Source: Datisca glomerata (Eukaryota > Streptophyta > Magnoliopsida > Cucurbitales > Datiscaceae). From it: a DNA stretch of 64,000 bases. Made by a program: the position numbers and the translations under genes. This document shows, piece after piece, positions 48,120-59,383 of the stretch. The notes under the pieces were generated by a model, which saw only the letters and a list, made by a program, of their open reading frames with translations, was not told the DNA's origin and made no database searches. Location: contig QANY01002366.1 in NCBI GenBank assembly GCA_003255025.1, forward strand, positions 813,509 to 877,508, in the 5' to 3' direction. The stretch's first letter is position 1. Every line of letters starts with the position of its first letter.

Positions 48120-49082
48120 TGGTATCAATATTTGTGTATAATTTGAATTCAAATTATTTTACTAGTCTAAGAAAAAGACTAAAAAGAAAATAGAAAAAAG
48201 AAACGAAAAAATATGAAATCAAGAGTTTCTTCACCAGGTACTTTTTAATAGATTATAGATATAAATAAGAATGAATCTTACATATATATAACATTTCATA
48301 GACAATGCTTACAAAAATTAGTTATCTATGTACCCTATTATACCCCAGTTCTCAATGATTATAGGTTTTTTCCCTGCAATGATTATATATTTCAAAACCC
48401 TGCCCTATCAAGTCAAATTCAGAAGTCTAACTGGTACGGTGAGGGTTGGGGGCGTCAAATCTTATATGAAAAAATAGTTTCCCTAATGATCGTGACCCTT
48501 CATATATGAGACGAAAGTTTATATGACTGCGACGACGCACCACCTGATTCATATTATTTTTACCTTCTAAGTTCCTATTCTAGTAAGTTGTTGCGTTACT
48601 CGGTTTCATAAAGTACCTTATTCCTTTGGAATGGGACATTCACGTTTTTGCAAATGCATACCATCTTCTTCATTCTCTCAACTTATCTCGTAAAAATGAC
48701 ATTTTGAAAAATATTCCCACTAAGAGATGAAGGTTAGATGATCCCCCAGTTTGTTAAATTTGTGGTTCAAAGTTTCAAATATGACCTTGTTCATACTGCA
48801 GCCAAAATTGAACATGATGTACCTGTTGATAGTGCTCTCTAACCTTATGTACACAACTCAACCAACCCATGACGCCTCCTCGCCAGAGGTTGAAGCGAGC
48901 TCAACTTCTAGGCTTGAAAGGGTCCTTAACCAGATTTTTGAATGGATGGATTTCATGAGCGCTTATGACTTACTTTTTCGAGTAGAGCGGAATCTCCAAG
49001 GCACGGGTGGAGTAAACGTATGGGGGTAGATTATTACAAATTCATTGTCCTTTCGTAGTTTTTTTCTTTGTAATGTTGATTT
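48120..49082 (+). pseudogene. Unidentified gene fragment, copy 1 with 5' flank
   Basis: 48120-48530 aligns with 54290-54700, and 48880-49080 aligns with 57733-57935, so this is one of two copies of a host locus. The coding part starts near 48869 (a MASSPEVEASS-like start, now ACGCC instead of GCGTC after ATG). It reads SRLERVLNQIFEWMDFMSAY then DLLFRVE. A frame shift near 48990 leads to YYKF, followed by a splice-donor-like point and intron sequence. The intron is cut at 49083 by copia LTR B. I do not recognise the protein, which looks like a small helical protein. Confidence 0.55.
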
Positions 49083-50521
49083 TGAAGGAATCAACGTAGC
49101 GAAAAATATAAGATTTTGAAATTATTAGAAAAATAATTTATTTAAAAATGAATTAGGAAAAATACCTCTTGATGCGTGATGATCGAAAATTGAAATCTCA
49201 TAGTCTTTTTTATTATTTCTTGAACCGTCAATCAAAATCACGAGCAGATGAACACTCAAATAATAACAGATAAAAAACTAAGTCATCTTTTATTTTTTGC
49301 TTCTTAAAATATTTTTGTTCAGCCAATGTTTCTCTTTAAAAGATTAGAAAAACTATCCAAAAAGGAAGTTACTTAAAATTTAAAAAAAAATTGGCCTTTT
49401 TAGAAGAAAGACGAAACTAATTTTTAGAACACTTTGTTAATTATAGGGTATTCACGTTGAATCACTTGTTCATTAAATAAATCTCGTCACAATATAACCC
49501 AAATCCGATGCTAGTAAGGGGACCATAAGAATAAAAATATATTTGGCTAAATATTTAATAAACTCTATCAATTAAACTCATAATCAAATTTATTAATTAT
49601 TAGTTATAATTTACTCGAAGATAAAATCGTAACTGAACTTCAAATGTATTTTATATTGCTCGACGTAATTATTCTTGACCTATTATCCATTATGTAATGC
49701 CCTTCCATAATATAGTACCATGCATAATTAGGTTAATTACTATCGACCTAATATTTATACACCTCTTGGTATCCTTAGGTTCCAAATTCATTCTACTGGT
49801 CAGCTATGATAATTTTCATAGTTGATGCCTCAAGTAAAAATTATCAAATCTCTTGTACTCCACGAGAGATACTAAGCGTTTAGTTTATTGTGACCACATA
49901 AATTAATTACCTAAGAGATACTATGTCACTTAATTAAAAGTGTCTATGGATTCTGCTATTGAGAATCTATGGACTCACTATCTAATAATCCAGTCATCCA
50001 ACATACAAAATATGTTGATTCATAGAGTCTCATTCTTAGTAGATCAAAACAACTAAGTCATTAAATATGAACTCATAACTCTCTCAAGATTGAGACCACT
50101 CATAAAATAATAGAAATGAGTTATGATTTTCATTTGATATTACTTTGCTAAAAATCAGACTCATTAGTCATTTCAATGTATTCCAAATACACTGGTACAT
50201 TAACTTCATACTCCACTTAGTGACCAAGGAAAGCCACTCTACATAATAGAGTTATTGTACTACAATCTTTTCTTAGCAAAGTGATCAGCGTCACTAGACT
50301 GTGAAATTAAGTATTTACAAGTCATAAATGACTCTTGGTTAAATACCATGTTCCCATGAGCTAAACTCCATAGTATCCATAAACCAATTATTATTATGCT
50401 TGTGGACTTTTTACAAGAATGTATTACACATAATATAAAAATAAATTATTTATTATTAATCTGAATTAAATGTCTCAATAATATAATAGAATTCAAGTGC
50501 TTTTAGGGCACAATCCTAACA
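49083..50521 (-). repeat. Copia LTR B (minus orientation)
   Basis: On the minus strand it starts TGTTAGGATTGTGCCC right after a GTGGGAGAT tract (polypurine tract) and ends GTTGATTCCTTCA at 49083. It is 1439 bp and aligns with LTRs A and C. It is the 3' LTR of the minus-strand internal region to its right. It contains an uninterrupted version of the site used by the MULE in LTR A (49787-49795). Confidence 0.88.
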
Positions 50522-52390
50522 ATCTCCCACTTGTTCTAAAGCACGATCACAACCAGCTTAACCCTCATGTTCTCTACATGTGACCCAAAGACTTTTGTGG
50601 CTAAAGTCTTCATAAACTAGTCTGCTAGGTTCTACAGCTGAAGTAATCTAATTGAAAATCTTAATCCATATATGGAACTGGTATGAGATTCTCACCATGA
50701 TAGAAAATCACATAATCTCTCGTTCTCCTAAGATACTTGAGTATATGCTTCACAACTATCCAGTGAAATCCTCTAAAATTTAACTGATATCTACTGACTA
50801 AGCCTACTGTGAAATATACATCCAATGTACAATATAACATACTTAAGACTTGCGACTATAAAAAACAAGGGAACTATCTTCATGTTATATATTCCATCTT
50901 ATGTCATAAGACACTGACATAATATAAAGGTTCCAAACCTAAAAGGGCAACATGCCCTTTCTTGGAATCCATCATTGTGCACCTACATAACATACTATTG
51001 TCTACACAATTCAAGATAAGTATACTATTCTATATTTAAGTCTCGAAAGAACTTAATTCTTAGAATGAAGACCACTTTTCCAAAGTCTTTGATATTATAA
51101 ATTCAGACAAACGTAGTTTTGTCAGTGACATTTCATTCTATATCATTCTTGATGACAAAATGTCATCTACATAAAACACCAACTAAATCATTATGTTTCC
51201 TTCCTTTCTCTTGCATTTAAATGCCTCATTTTGATCTTGATCAAAATCAAAACTTGATTACATGATCAACATAATGTTCTAAGTCTTTAATGCATTCTTA
51301 AGTCCATAACTGGACTAATGCATCATGTATATCGAAATTTCTGGCCTTTAGCGACAAATCCAAAAATTGAGAGATAAATATATTCATTTCAAGATCGCCA
51401 TAAAAGATAGTGTTCTTGACATCCATTTGTCGAAAAACTCGTAAAAGAGATGAGTTTTACATGATACAATATCTTTATAGACATAAGCATAGCTATTAGT
51501 AAAAAATATCTGATGTACTTAATATCCTCTCTCTAAGTATGTTATTCTCACAAAGTCTAGCCTTCAAGGTCTTGACCTTATATCTATGTCTCACTTCCGC
51601 TTGTAGATCTTTGACATCGAATTATTTAGGAGCTTCTACAAGCTTCTATACTCCATTAAAATTAATTGAATCATTTACAGATTTCATTGCTTGAAGCTAA
51701 TTATTTTCTTTGCATCATTTACAACATCTATGTAGTTTTTAGGATCTGAGTCATGTTCCTCTGAGATGGACTCGAAAGTCTCTCACTTGAACATGAATAT
51801 CTCAATTGGTTGTGATCCCCTCCCACTACAACGCAGTGATTGTGATCTAATCTTATGTTCCATCAAGATTACTATATCAAACTCTCCTAGGAACATTTAC
51901 TTCTCATATGAATGAGAAACACTCCCACTACAAAAAAAAGTCATGTACTACTAGGAAGTACTTTATTCTTATTCTCTTGACTAATTGGATTCTCACTAAC
52001 TTCTGGATTTATCTATTATCAAACTAGATTACATCTCACACGTACTATTGGTTATCTACTATCAAACTAGATTGCGTCTCACACGTACTACTGGAAAGTT
52101 CTTCTAAGTTTGTGTTGCGTCTAGATATTTCTTTTGAAATATAATCTTCTTCCTAGAATACAATCTTTATACTTACAAACACTTCTTATTCTTGGTAGTA
52201 TAAAAACAAATAACCTTCATTCCTTTGTGCATAGCCTATAGATAGATTTCATTTTGATCTTCCATCTAGCTTGGCAACATTCTCATTTAGCACGTGTGCT
52301 AGACATCCACATTTATGAAGGTTACGTAAACTAAGTTTACAAACATTTCATAATTCTTGTGATGTTTCAAGAATTTCCAAAGATGATGTT
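50522..52390 (-). pseudogene. Ty1/copia internal region, element B (remnant)
   Basis: On the minus strand, degraded RT sequence is readable: MKSVNDSINFNGVQKLVEA at about 51690, RQMDVKNTIFYGDLEMNIF at about 51430, then IKDFGKVVFILRIKFFRDLN. After it comes RNase H at about 50800-50640: WIVVKHILKYLRRTRDYV and GENLIPVPYMD. Element A has the same order on the plus strand. Many stops are present. It begins abruptly at about 52390 against LTR C. Confidence 0.8.
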
Positions 52391-52399
52391 AGATTCAAA

Positions 52400-53917
52400 A
52401 GGGCTGAAATTCTGTTATATTATCGAGACATTTAATTATGATTAATAATAAATAATTTATTCTTATGTTATGTGTAATACATTCTTGTAAAACGTCCAGA
52501 AATACAATGGTACTTGGTTTATGGGTCATATGGAGTTTAGCTCATGGAAACAAAGTATTTAACCAAGAGTCCTTTATGACTTGTAAATACTTAATTTGAT
52601 AGTCTAATGAAGCTGGACGCTTTGCTAAGAGAAGATTGTAGTACATTAACTCTATTATGTTGAGTGGCTTACCTTGGTCACTAGGTGGAGTATCTAGTTA
52701 ATGTACTAATGTATTTAAAATGCATTGAAAGGACTAATGAGTCTGATTTTCAACAAAGTATTATCAAATGAAAATCATGACTTATTGCTATTATTTTATG
52801 AGTGCTCTCAATCTTGAGAAAGTTATGAGCTCATATTTAATGACTTAATTATTTTGATCTACTAAGAATGAGACTCTATGAGTCAACATATTCTGTATGT
52901 TTGATGACTGAGTTATTAGATAGTGAGTTCATAGATTCTCAATAGCAGAATCCATAGACATTTTTAATTAAGTGACATAGTACCTCTTAGGTAATTCATT
53001 TATATGATCACAGTAAACTAGGCGCTTAGTATCTCTCGTGGAGTACTAGAGATTTGATAATTTTTACTTGAGGCATCAACTATGAAAATTATCATAGCTG
53101 ACAAGTAGAATGAATTTAGAACCTAAGGATACCAAGATGTGTATGGATATTAGGTCGATAGTAATTAACTTAATTATGCATGGTATTGTATTATGGAGGG
53201 GCATTACATAATAGATAATAAGTCAAAGATAATTATGTCGAGTAACATAAAATATATTTGGAGTCCAGTTACGATTTTATAGTGGAGTTAATCTTAATTA
53301 ATAATTAATAAATTTGATTCTGAGTTTAATCGATATAGTTTATTAATTATTTAGCTAAATATATTTTTATCCCTATGATCCACTTACTAGCCTCGGATTT
53401 GGGTAACGTTGTGACGAAATTTGTTTAATGAATAAGTGGTTCAACGTGGATACCCTATAATCAGCAAACTAGTGTAAAAACTAGCTTCGTCTTTATTCTA
53501 AAAAGGCCAAAATTAATTTGTTCAATTTTAATTAATTAAATTAAAAAAAAAACAGCATACGGTTGGGAATTAATTTGTTCATTCCCAACCGTTGTTTCTT
53601 AAAAAAGAGTTGCTTTTAATTTTTTTTTTACGTAACGTCCTTTTTGGATATTTTTTCTAACCTTTTGAAGAGAAACCATGGCCGAACAAAATCTTTTAAA
53701 AAGTAAAAAAAAGATTGAATTAATTTGATCTGGTATTATTCGGGTGCTCACCCGCTCGTGATTTTGATTGACGCTTCGAGAAATAGTAAGAAAGACTATG
53801 ATGTTTCGATTTTCGATCATCACGCATCAAGCGGTATTTTTCCTAATCTATTTTTAAATAGGTTGTTTCTCGAATAATTTTAAGATTCTGTATTTTTCAC
53901 TACGTTGATTCCTTCAA
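52400..53917 (+). repeat. Copia LTR C (plus orientation)
   Basis: It aligns with LTR A from about GCTGAAATT at 52403 to CGTTGATTCCTTCA at 53917. The first 15-20 bases of the LTR are missing. The preceding TGTTAGATTCAAAA is internal copia sequence in the opposite orientation (compare 39663-39672 complemented). It stands head to head with element B, forming a large inverted repeat with LTR B. Confidence 0.8.
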
Positions 53918-54196
53918 TCGATATCAAAGAAAATATTTTAAATTATTCAAGAAATGTCTTGAAAAATATAAATATGATTTTTTGATTGTTTTCATATTCC
54001 CTTACATATAATTTAGATTTTACGTGTATTTATCTGTTGCTTATGTAATAAAAGGAATAATCTACGAAGAGATTATTTTTCCTTTTAGTATTCATATTTA
54101 ATTTTCATAAATTTTTGTAAACTTTCTTCTAAAAAGTTAGGATTGATATGATGTAATTATTCGTATCAGGTGGAGATCGAAACAATGCCAAAAGAG
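53918..54196. other. AT-rich flank after LTR C
   Basis: No gene or clear repeat. It could be leader sequence of element C, but I see no convincing primer-binding site. Confidence 0.4.
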
Positions 54197-54284
54197 TATC
54201 GAAAGAGGGTTGAAAACTCGCGTCTTGCACCCACTGGCCACCGTCTTGCATCCACTGACGCGAGTTTTCAACCCTCTTTCGATA
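54197..54284. repeat. Perfect 28-bp inverted repeat with a 32-base loop
   Basis: 54197-54224 is the exact reverse complement of 54257-54284. The arms contain CGAAAGAGGGTTG and AAAACTCGCG. The loop and its edges hold a direct repeat (CGTCTTGCACCCACTG and CGTCTTGCATCCACTG, one mismatch). A transcript would fold into a stable hairpin. It sits just before copy 2 of the duplicated locus. Confidence 0.95.
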
Positions 54285-54289
54285 AATGT

Positions 54290-54702
54290 TTGAATGTTTG
54301 TGTATAATTTGTATTAAAATCCAAATTGTTTTAACAGTCTAGGAAAAAGAATCAAAATAGAATAGGAAACCGAAACAATAAATGTGAAATCAAGAGCGTC
54401 TTCACCCTAAGGAACTTCTTAATAGATTATAGAGTATAAAATTTTGGTTTCAACTTTACAAATATATAACGTTTCAAGTGTTACCTGTCTAGAAAGACAG
54501 TGTTTGGTCCTTAGACGATGCTTACAAAAATCAGTTTATTTATCTACCTCGTTATACCACATTTCTCAACGATTATAGATTTCATTTTTTTACACTGCAA
54601 TGATTATATATTTTAGGTAGATATCCTATCAATTCATATCAAAGGTCTAAATGGTGTGGTGAGTGTTAGACGCGTCAAATCATATATTATAAATAGTATT
54701 AG
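54290..54702 (+). repeat. 5' flank of duplicated locus, copy 2
   Basis: It aligns with 48120-48530. Shared strings include TTTGTGTATAATTTG, GAAATCAAGAG, TAATAGATTATAGA, CAATGATTATATATTT and GCGTCAAATC. The alignment stops where the gypsy LTR begins (54703). The rest of the locus resumes at 57733. Confidence 0.8.
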
Positions 54703-54759
54703 TGTAATACCCCAAATATTTAAGGGGTAGATTTGTAATTGTAACCCCATCTTACAAAC

Positions 54760-54985
54760 AGACTGAACCAGTTCAAGTGAACTTGAACCGGTTCAATCGA
54801 ACCAGACCGAACTGGTCTAATCAGACCAACCAGAACCAGTTCAACGCAACCAGATTGAACCAGTCCAACCTGAATTGATTCAACTTGACTAGACTGAACC
54901 GGCCCAACCCAGAAGAATAAAACTAGTTCAGACCACCCAAACCTAGTTGAACCGGTTTGAACCGCTTGATCAATTTACACCCGGT
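54760..54985. repeat. Degenerate GAACC(A/G)GTTCAA tract
   Basis: Words such as CCAGTTCAA, GAACCGGTTC, ACCAGACCG and CCAGTCCAACC recur every 10-20 bp, giving a quasi-palindromic tract inside the LTR. No fixed period is visible. Confidence 0.75.
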
Positions 54986-55335
54986 TTAGTTTTCACATGT
55001 TTCCGCCACACTCGCCCGTCTAGTTAATTAAATAATTATAATTATTATATGAATATGTGATCCGAGATCCTTAGATTTCAGGTCATTACTTGCTGAATTT
55101 AATTCGTAGTAAATTCATGTAAGTGGGTTTACATAGTCATTCGGTTCATATGTTATAAATATAGCATATATAACGTAAAATTGCTTTTATTTATTTATGT
55201 TGCTCAATCTTATGATTAAGTGTTTTATTTATTTTTCATATCACGATGAAATTATTTGTCATGTTACGTATGATTATATTTTGAGTTATGCACGTAATAG
55301 ATATGTTATTTATATTCATGAACAAGTTATATGTT

Positions 55336-55340
<5 letters not shown>

Positions 55341-55383
<43 letters not shown>
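55341..55383. repeat. (TG)n microsatellite
   Basis: About 21 GT units lie within the gypsy LTR. The 69-codon frame across it is an artefact. Confidence 0.97.
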
Positions 55384-55384
<1 letters not shown>

Positions 55385-56535
55385 TAATGTGAATTGTGAA
55401 TCTTAACTCAAGTAAAGTCATAAGTAAGTAAGAGGTAGACTTAGTCATGTCTCTTGGTCATCAAGTAACCAGATTGTTCACGTTATATTATCACCTATAC
55501 GGTCGGGTGTCACCATGTTCATGTTAGCGTCCTTAAAATTCGAATAACTTTAAGTGACATCAAGTTTCAGGATACACAATCCGTCATATTCACGTTCATG
55601 TTACAAGTTAAAGTTCAAGTTTAAGTGTGAAACAATTCTGGTTAGATTGTTAATCGGCGGATATGCCTATTCTAATTATGATTAAATAAGTACAAGTATC
55701 AGCAAGAATAAGTACAAGTTCAAGTTATATATGTTAGCCATGAAATCAGTTATGTTAATTAAAAATACTTCATGTTATTTAATAATCAAGTGAATTTGTT
55801 AAATTGAAGTTGCATGAGTTATATGCTTATTTTTGTGTCATGTGAAGATTATTAGTATGATGGTTTACTTACTGAGTATTTTTAATACTCACCCCCAATA
55901 GATGAATATGTTACAGGTGATGGTGAGTAGCAGGAGTGAGGGACTTCCATAGTCAGCGAAAATATAAGATTTTCATTAACTATAATTATATGACATCATA
56001 AAGAAATTTCAGTTGATTACAATTGATTTATGAGTTTCTGAATTTTCACGTTTTAGACTTTGATAATATGTTTGACTTTCATATTTTATGAATTTTCGTA
56101 ATCGACATTATTACAGATTAATGAATAATTTATTTCAGTTTATTGAGTAGAAATTCTCTTAAAATAATTTTATACTTCTGCTATTTAATGTTAAAATTAA
56201 GGTAAAATTAAGATTTTCAATTTGAGAATTTTCACCAATTAGGGTTTAAATTGAATTGAGAATTTTTGAATAAGTGAAATTGCATGCATGTTTAACCCTC
56301 GGAGATCAGGGCGTTACAATTTGGATCAGAGCAAATGTTTTAGATTCTATAGACTTTTCTTAGTGAAAAATATGACATGTCGTTCATTTGGCTCCTTCAT
56401 CACCTTACAAGTCAGGTACACACACATGTTATATGTGTTTTATTGTGAATTCAGTATGATGTGCTTTTATTCATTATGGCATGTTTGTTACGTTTATGTT
56501 ATATTTGTGCGATAAGATTAGGCTTTTGGTAAGTC

Positions 56536-57420
56536 ATGACTTTTATGGATAGCAAAGTAATGACTCCCCCTAGTAGAAATAACAATCACGCACCGGTCGA
56601 TCCTGCTGGAAACCCTCTCAAAATCATGATAAAAATGTTTCAAGAATTTTGGAAGTTGTTGAGGCAGACATTGACGGCTCTTTCAACTCAACAACAACAA
56701 CCGCAACAGACAACAACGATTTACATGCAGCTAATCCACACATTTAGGGTCCCCACAATGTAAAAAGGCAGGCAATAAAATCACAGTGGCCAGTGTTTTA
56801 AGGCGAACAACGCTTGCTTTAAGTGGGGAAATACTGGGCATTACCTCAGGCAGTGCCCTTTACTTATTCAAGGACATAATATCAACGTTGCTGGAGATAG
56901 AGCAAAAGGGAAGGTTTTCGCACTAACTCGCCAGGAAGTTGAGCAGTCAAATATAGTTGTGGCAGGTACATTAGTTGTACTAGGACATTCAACTTTACAT
57001 TGATTGATTCTAGATCCATGCACTCTATTATATCTGCTTCATTTGTGACTCATACACCATTTCCTGTTGTGCTATTGGGTTTTCAGTTATGTGTTTCTAC
57101 ACCTTCTAGAGCTTCTCTCCTTGCTAATAAGGCGATAGAGAGTTGTTCAGTGATGATAGCAGATCGTGTTATGTATGCTAGGATTATAGTCCTAAGGATG
57201 CATGATTTTGACGTAAACCTTGGAATGGACTGATTGACTATTAACTATGCCAACATGGACTGTTACCGAAAGGAAGTTCGATTCCTACCTCTAGCTAGAC
57301 CTAGTTTCAAGTTTAGGGGATCTGAGCAACGCCTACTTGATTTTGGTAACTGGGGTTACTTAGCTTCTGTGGTGGATACGACTAAGACAAATGTGGATAT
57401 TTGATGAGTTCTAGCCATTT
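56536..57420 (+). pseudogene. Gypsy gag C-terminus and protease (remnant)
   Basis: 56536-56763 is a gag-like stretch with a glutamine run (ALSTQQQQPQQ). At about 56812-56860 the zinc knuckle reads CFKWGNTGHYLRQC, the CCHC motif with its second Cys changed to Trp. After GKVFALTRQEVEQSN come degraded protease sequences (56990-57233), where the catalytic DTGA/DSGA reads DSRS. Then CYRKEVRFLPLARPSFKF links towards RT. Intact copies process the polyprotein here; this one cannot. Confidence 0.8.
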
Positions 57421-57428
57421 GTGAAATT

Positions 57429-57735
57429 TTGGATGTCTTTCCCGATGATTTACCGGGACTTCCTTATACTTGGGAGACATATTTTTGTATTGAGTTGATA
57501 CCATACACTGCCCCTATATCCAAAGCTCCGTATCGTATGGCTCCTGCAGAGTTGAAAGAACTTATGGATCAACTTCAAGAATTACTAGATAAGGGTTTAA
57601 TTAATCCTAGTGTTTCACTTTGGGGTGCTCTAGTATTATTGTTAAAAAAAAGATGGATCAATGAGATTATACAGTACCTACAGGAAGTTGAATAGAGTCA
57701 CTATTAAGAATAAGTATCCATTACCGTTAGTGGTT
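57429..57735 (+). pseudogene. Gypsy RT N-terminal fragment
   Basis: It reads MDVFPDDLPGLPY, PYRMAPAELKELMDQLQELL and [20 protein letters not shown]. After a frame shift at about 57650 comes [16 protein letters not shown]. The conserved continuation of this RT block is absent, and host-like sequence follows directly at about 57733. Confidence 0.88.
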
Positions 57736-58162
57736 GAAGCGAGCTTAGCTGCTAGGCTTGCAAGGGTCCGTAACCAGATTTTTGAAATGAAAGATTTCAT
57801 GCAGGCTTACGACTTAATTTTCGGAGTAGAGCGAAATCTATGAGACACTGGTGGAGAAAGCTTTAAATGCATGAGCGTAGTTTATTACAAATTCGTCATT
57901 GTTTCGTAGATTTTTTCTTTCTAATTAATGTTGATTTCTTGTATTTCTCAGAATATGTTTGGCATTGCTGCTGCATTGTTTCACGTGCCTCGTTATGACG
58001 AGGAGGTCGTGGCTGCTTTTCAAAGGGCTCGTGTTTCTGAGAAAAAGCAAAGCAACAAAGGGATGTAACAAACTTTATATCCAGACAGGAGAGAGGGTGT
58101 GAAGCTATGAAGAAGTTGGACGGCATTGAGGAGCAGCAAAACATTTGTGAGTTGTTGCATTG
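57733..58162 (+). pseudogene. Unidentified gene fragment, copy 2, two exons
   Basis: The first exon reads [20 protein letters not shown] then [10 protein letters not shown], nearly the same as copy 1 at 48882. A shift leads to YYKFV just before an intron-like stretch ending TTTCTCAG at 57949. The second exon reads MFGIAAALFHVPRYDEEVVA then AFQRARVSEKK. After further shifts it ends in residues like AMKKLDGIEEQQNI and a stop near 58162. The intron shows this is genomic, not retroposed. The family is unknown to me; a small helical protein of about 130-140 residues is plausible. The 5' end is fused to gypsy RT. Confidence 0.6.
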
Positions 58163-58164
58163 AC

Positions 58165-59383
58165 ATGCATATTACGATAATAATATTATGGACACATGAT
58201 TGAGTCTATAGCTCTGCACAAGCTTCATTTACGCAGGGAAATGGTTATGTATGGTTCTAATATATGCTCCATTGTGCAGTCTTTCATCCTCAATATTGAG
58301 ACTGTTTCAACCAATTATCTTTGTTAAAATATATATTTCAATACGCATGGTTCAACTAATCCATTAATTTATCTCTTTTTTATTTGTTTTAAGGTAATGG
58401 GTATAATATAGCCTAAAAAAATCTTTGAAATATTCTTTAATATTGCTACCTGATGAACAAATAAAAATACATTATGTCTACTTCAGTAAGGATATTTTAA
58501 GATAAGTAAAAATAAAGGCGAACAAAATTGTTCAAAAAGTTCTCTCCGACTTACACCTGCATATGATCGCAACTTTTCAATTTAAAATTGGCAATGTATG
58601 TTCCAGGTGAGTGGCTATTTCAAGTGTTGTAGACCAAATTGAAAGTATCGAATTTAGTAAAAATGTTTCTACCTCTCTTTTCACTATTAGGTATATTAAT
58701 GATTACAACTTAATTTTATCAAATATGGTTCTGTTTTCACCAGGTGGGAACAAGATAGGAGGCCGTAGTCGTTAACAAAAACTATATTTATCGGACATCT
58801 TTAGCATTCCATCCTTTTTAAAAAGAAAAGGACTAGGACAGTAAATAAAATGTGTATTTTAAATACAGACTGTTCGGATAATAAAAGCTGGAATTAATTG
58901 ATAATGTTGATACAATGTAAAATTACTTCATTTGTCTCCAAAACAGCAGTAAATAAATATTTATCATCGCACGTTCTAAATCATCGAAGTTTGCATGATG
59001 ATTGAAAATTGTGAGAACATGAGATTTCCCTCCGTTGGACATTTGGTTAGTGTATCTTGACGAGTTAAACTTATAATCTCTAAACACCAGACCATTAAAT
59101 ACAAGAGTAGGTATTACCCCATGAAATTTACATTATAGCCTCACAATGTATAAGTAGAGAAAAGAAGGCAATAACAAAAACCAGAAATTACAAAGACGTT
59201 TCTTTTATAATGCAAGCGGGTGGAAACTAACACCTGACCTTTGCCACCGGTCCAGGTGCCAAACTCCACCACCCACCTTCTTCCTTTCATTACAAAGAAA
59301 GAAACCCCCATCTTTACGCTAACTGCAAGAAAAAAGTGTAGAAATGATAAACATTTAGGGTTTCGATCTTTAAAAAAAGATGA
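58165..59383. other. Noncoding flank before the copia element
   Basis: AT-rich with no recognisable gene. A GC-richer patch at about 59215-59320 (CACCGGTCCAGGTGCC, CCACCACCCACC) carries no frame of note. Confidence 0.5.

Larger units (their letters stand above)
54703..56318 (+). repeat. 5' LTR of the truncated gypsy element
   Basis: It begins TGTAATACCCCAAAT and ends GGGCGTTACA, with inverted tips. It contains a GAACCGGTTCAA-rich tract at 54760-54980, a TG microsatellite at 55341-55383 and the ACTGAGTAT...ATACTCACC string near 55870. TTTGGATCAGAGC follows at 56320, a primer-binding site close to the TGGTATCAGAGC form used with initiator tRNA-Met. Confidence 0.88.
54703..57735 (+). mobile_element. 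Ty3/gypsy element, Tekay/Del-like, 3' truncated
   Basis: The order is LTR (54703-56318), primer-binding site, gag, protease and the first RT block, all on the plus strand. The element stops within RT at about 57733, where host-like sequence begins, so most of RT, RNase H, integrase and the 3' LTR are missing. It interrupts copy 2 of the duplicated locus. Frames are broken. Confidence 0.85.

Noticed and set aside
48751..49029. 92-codon frame as an intact gene
   Set aside because: Only its latter part matches copy 2. The start is not conserved and a frame shift follows, so it is listed as a gene fragment.
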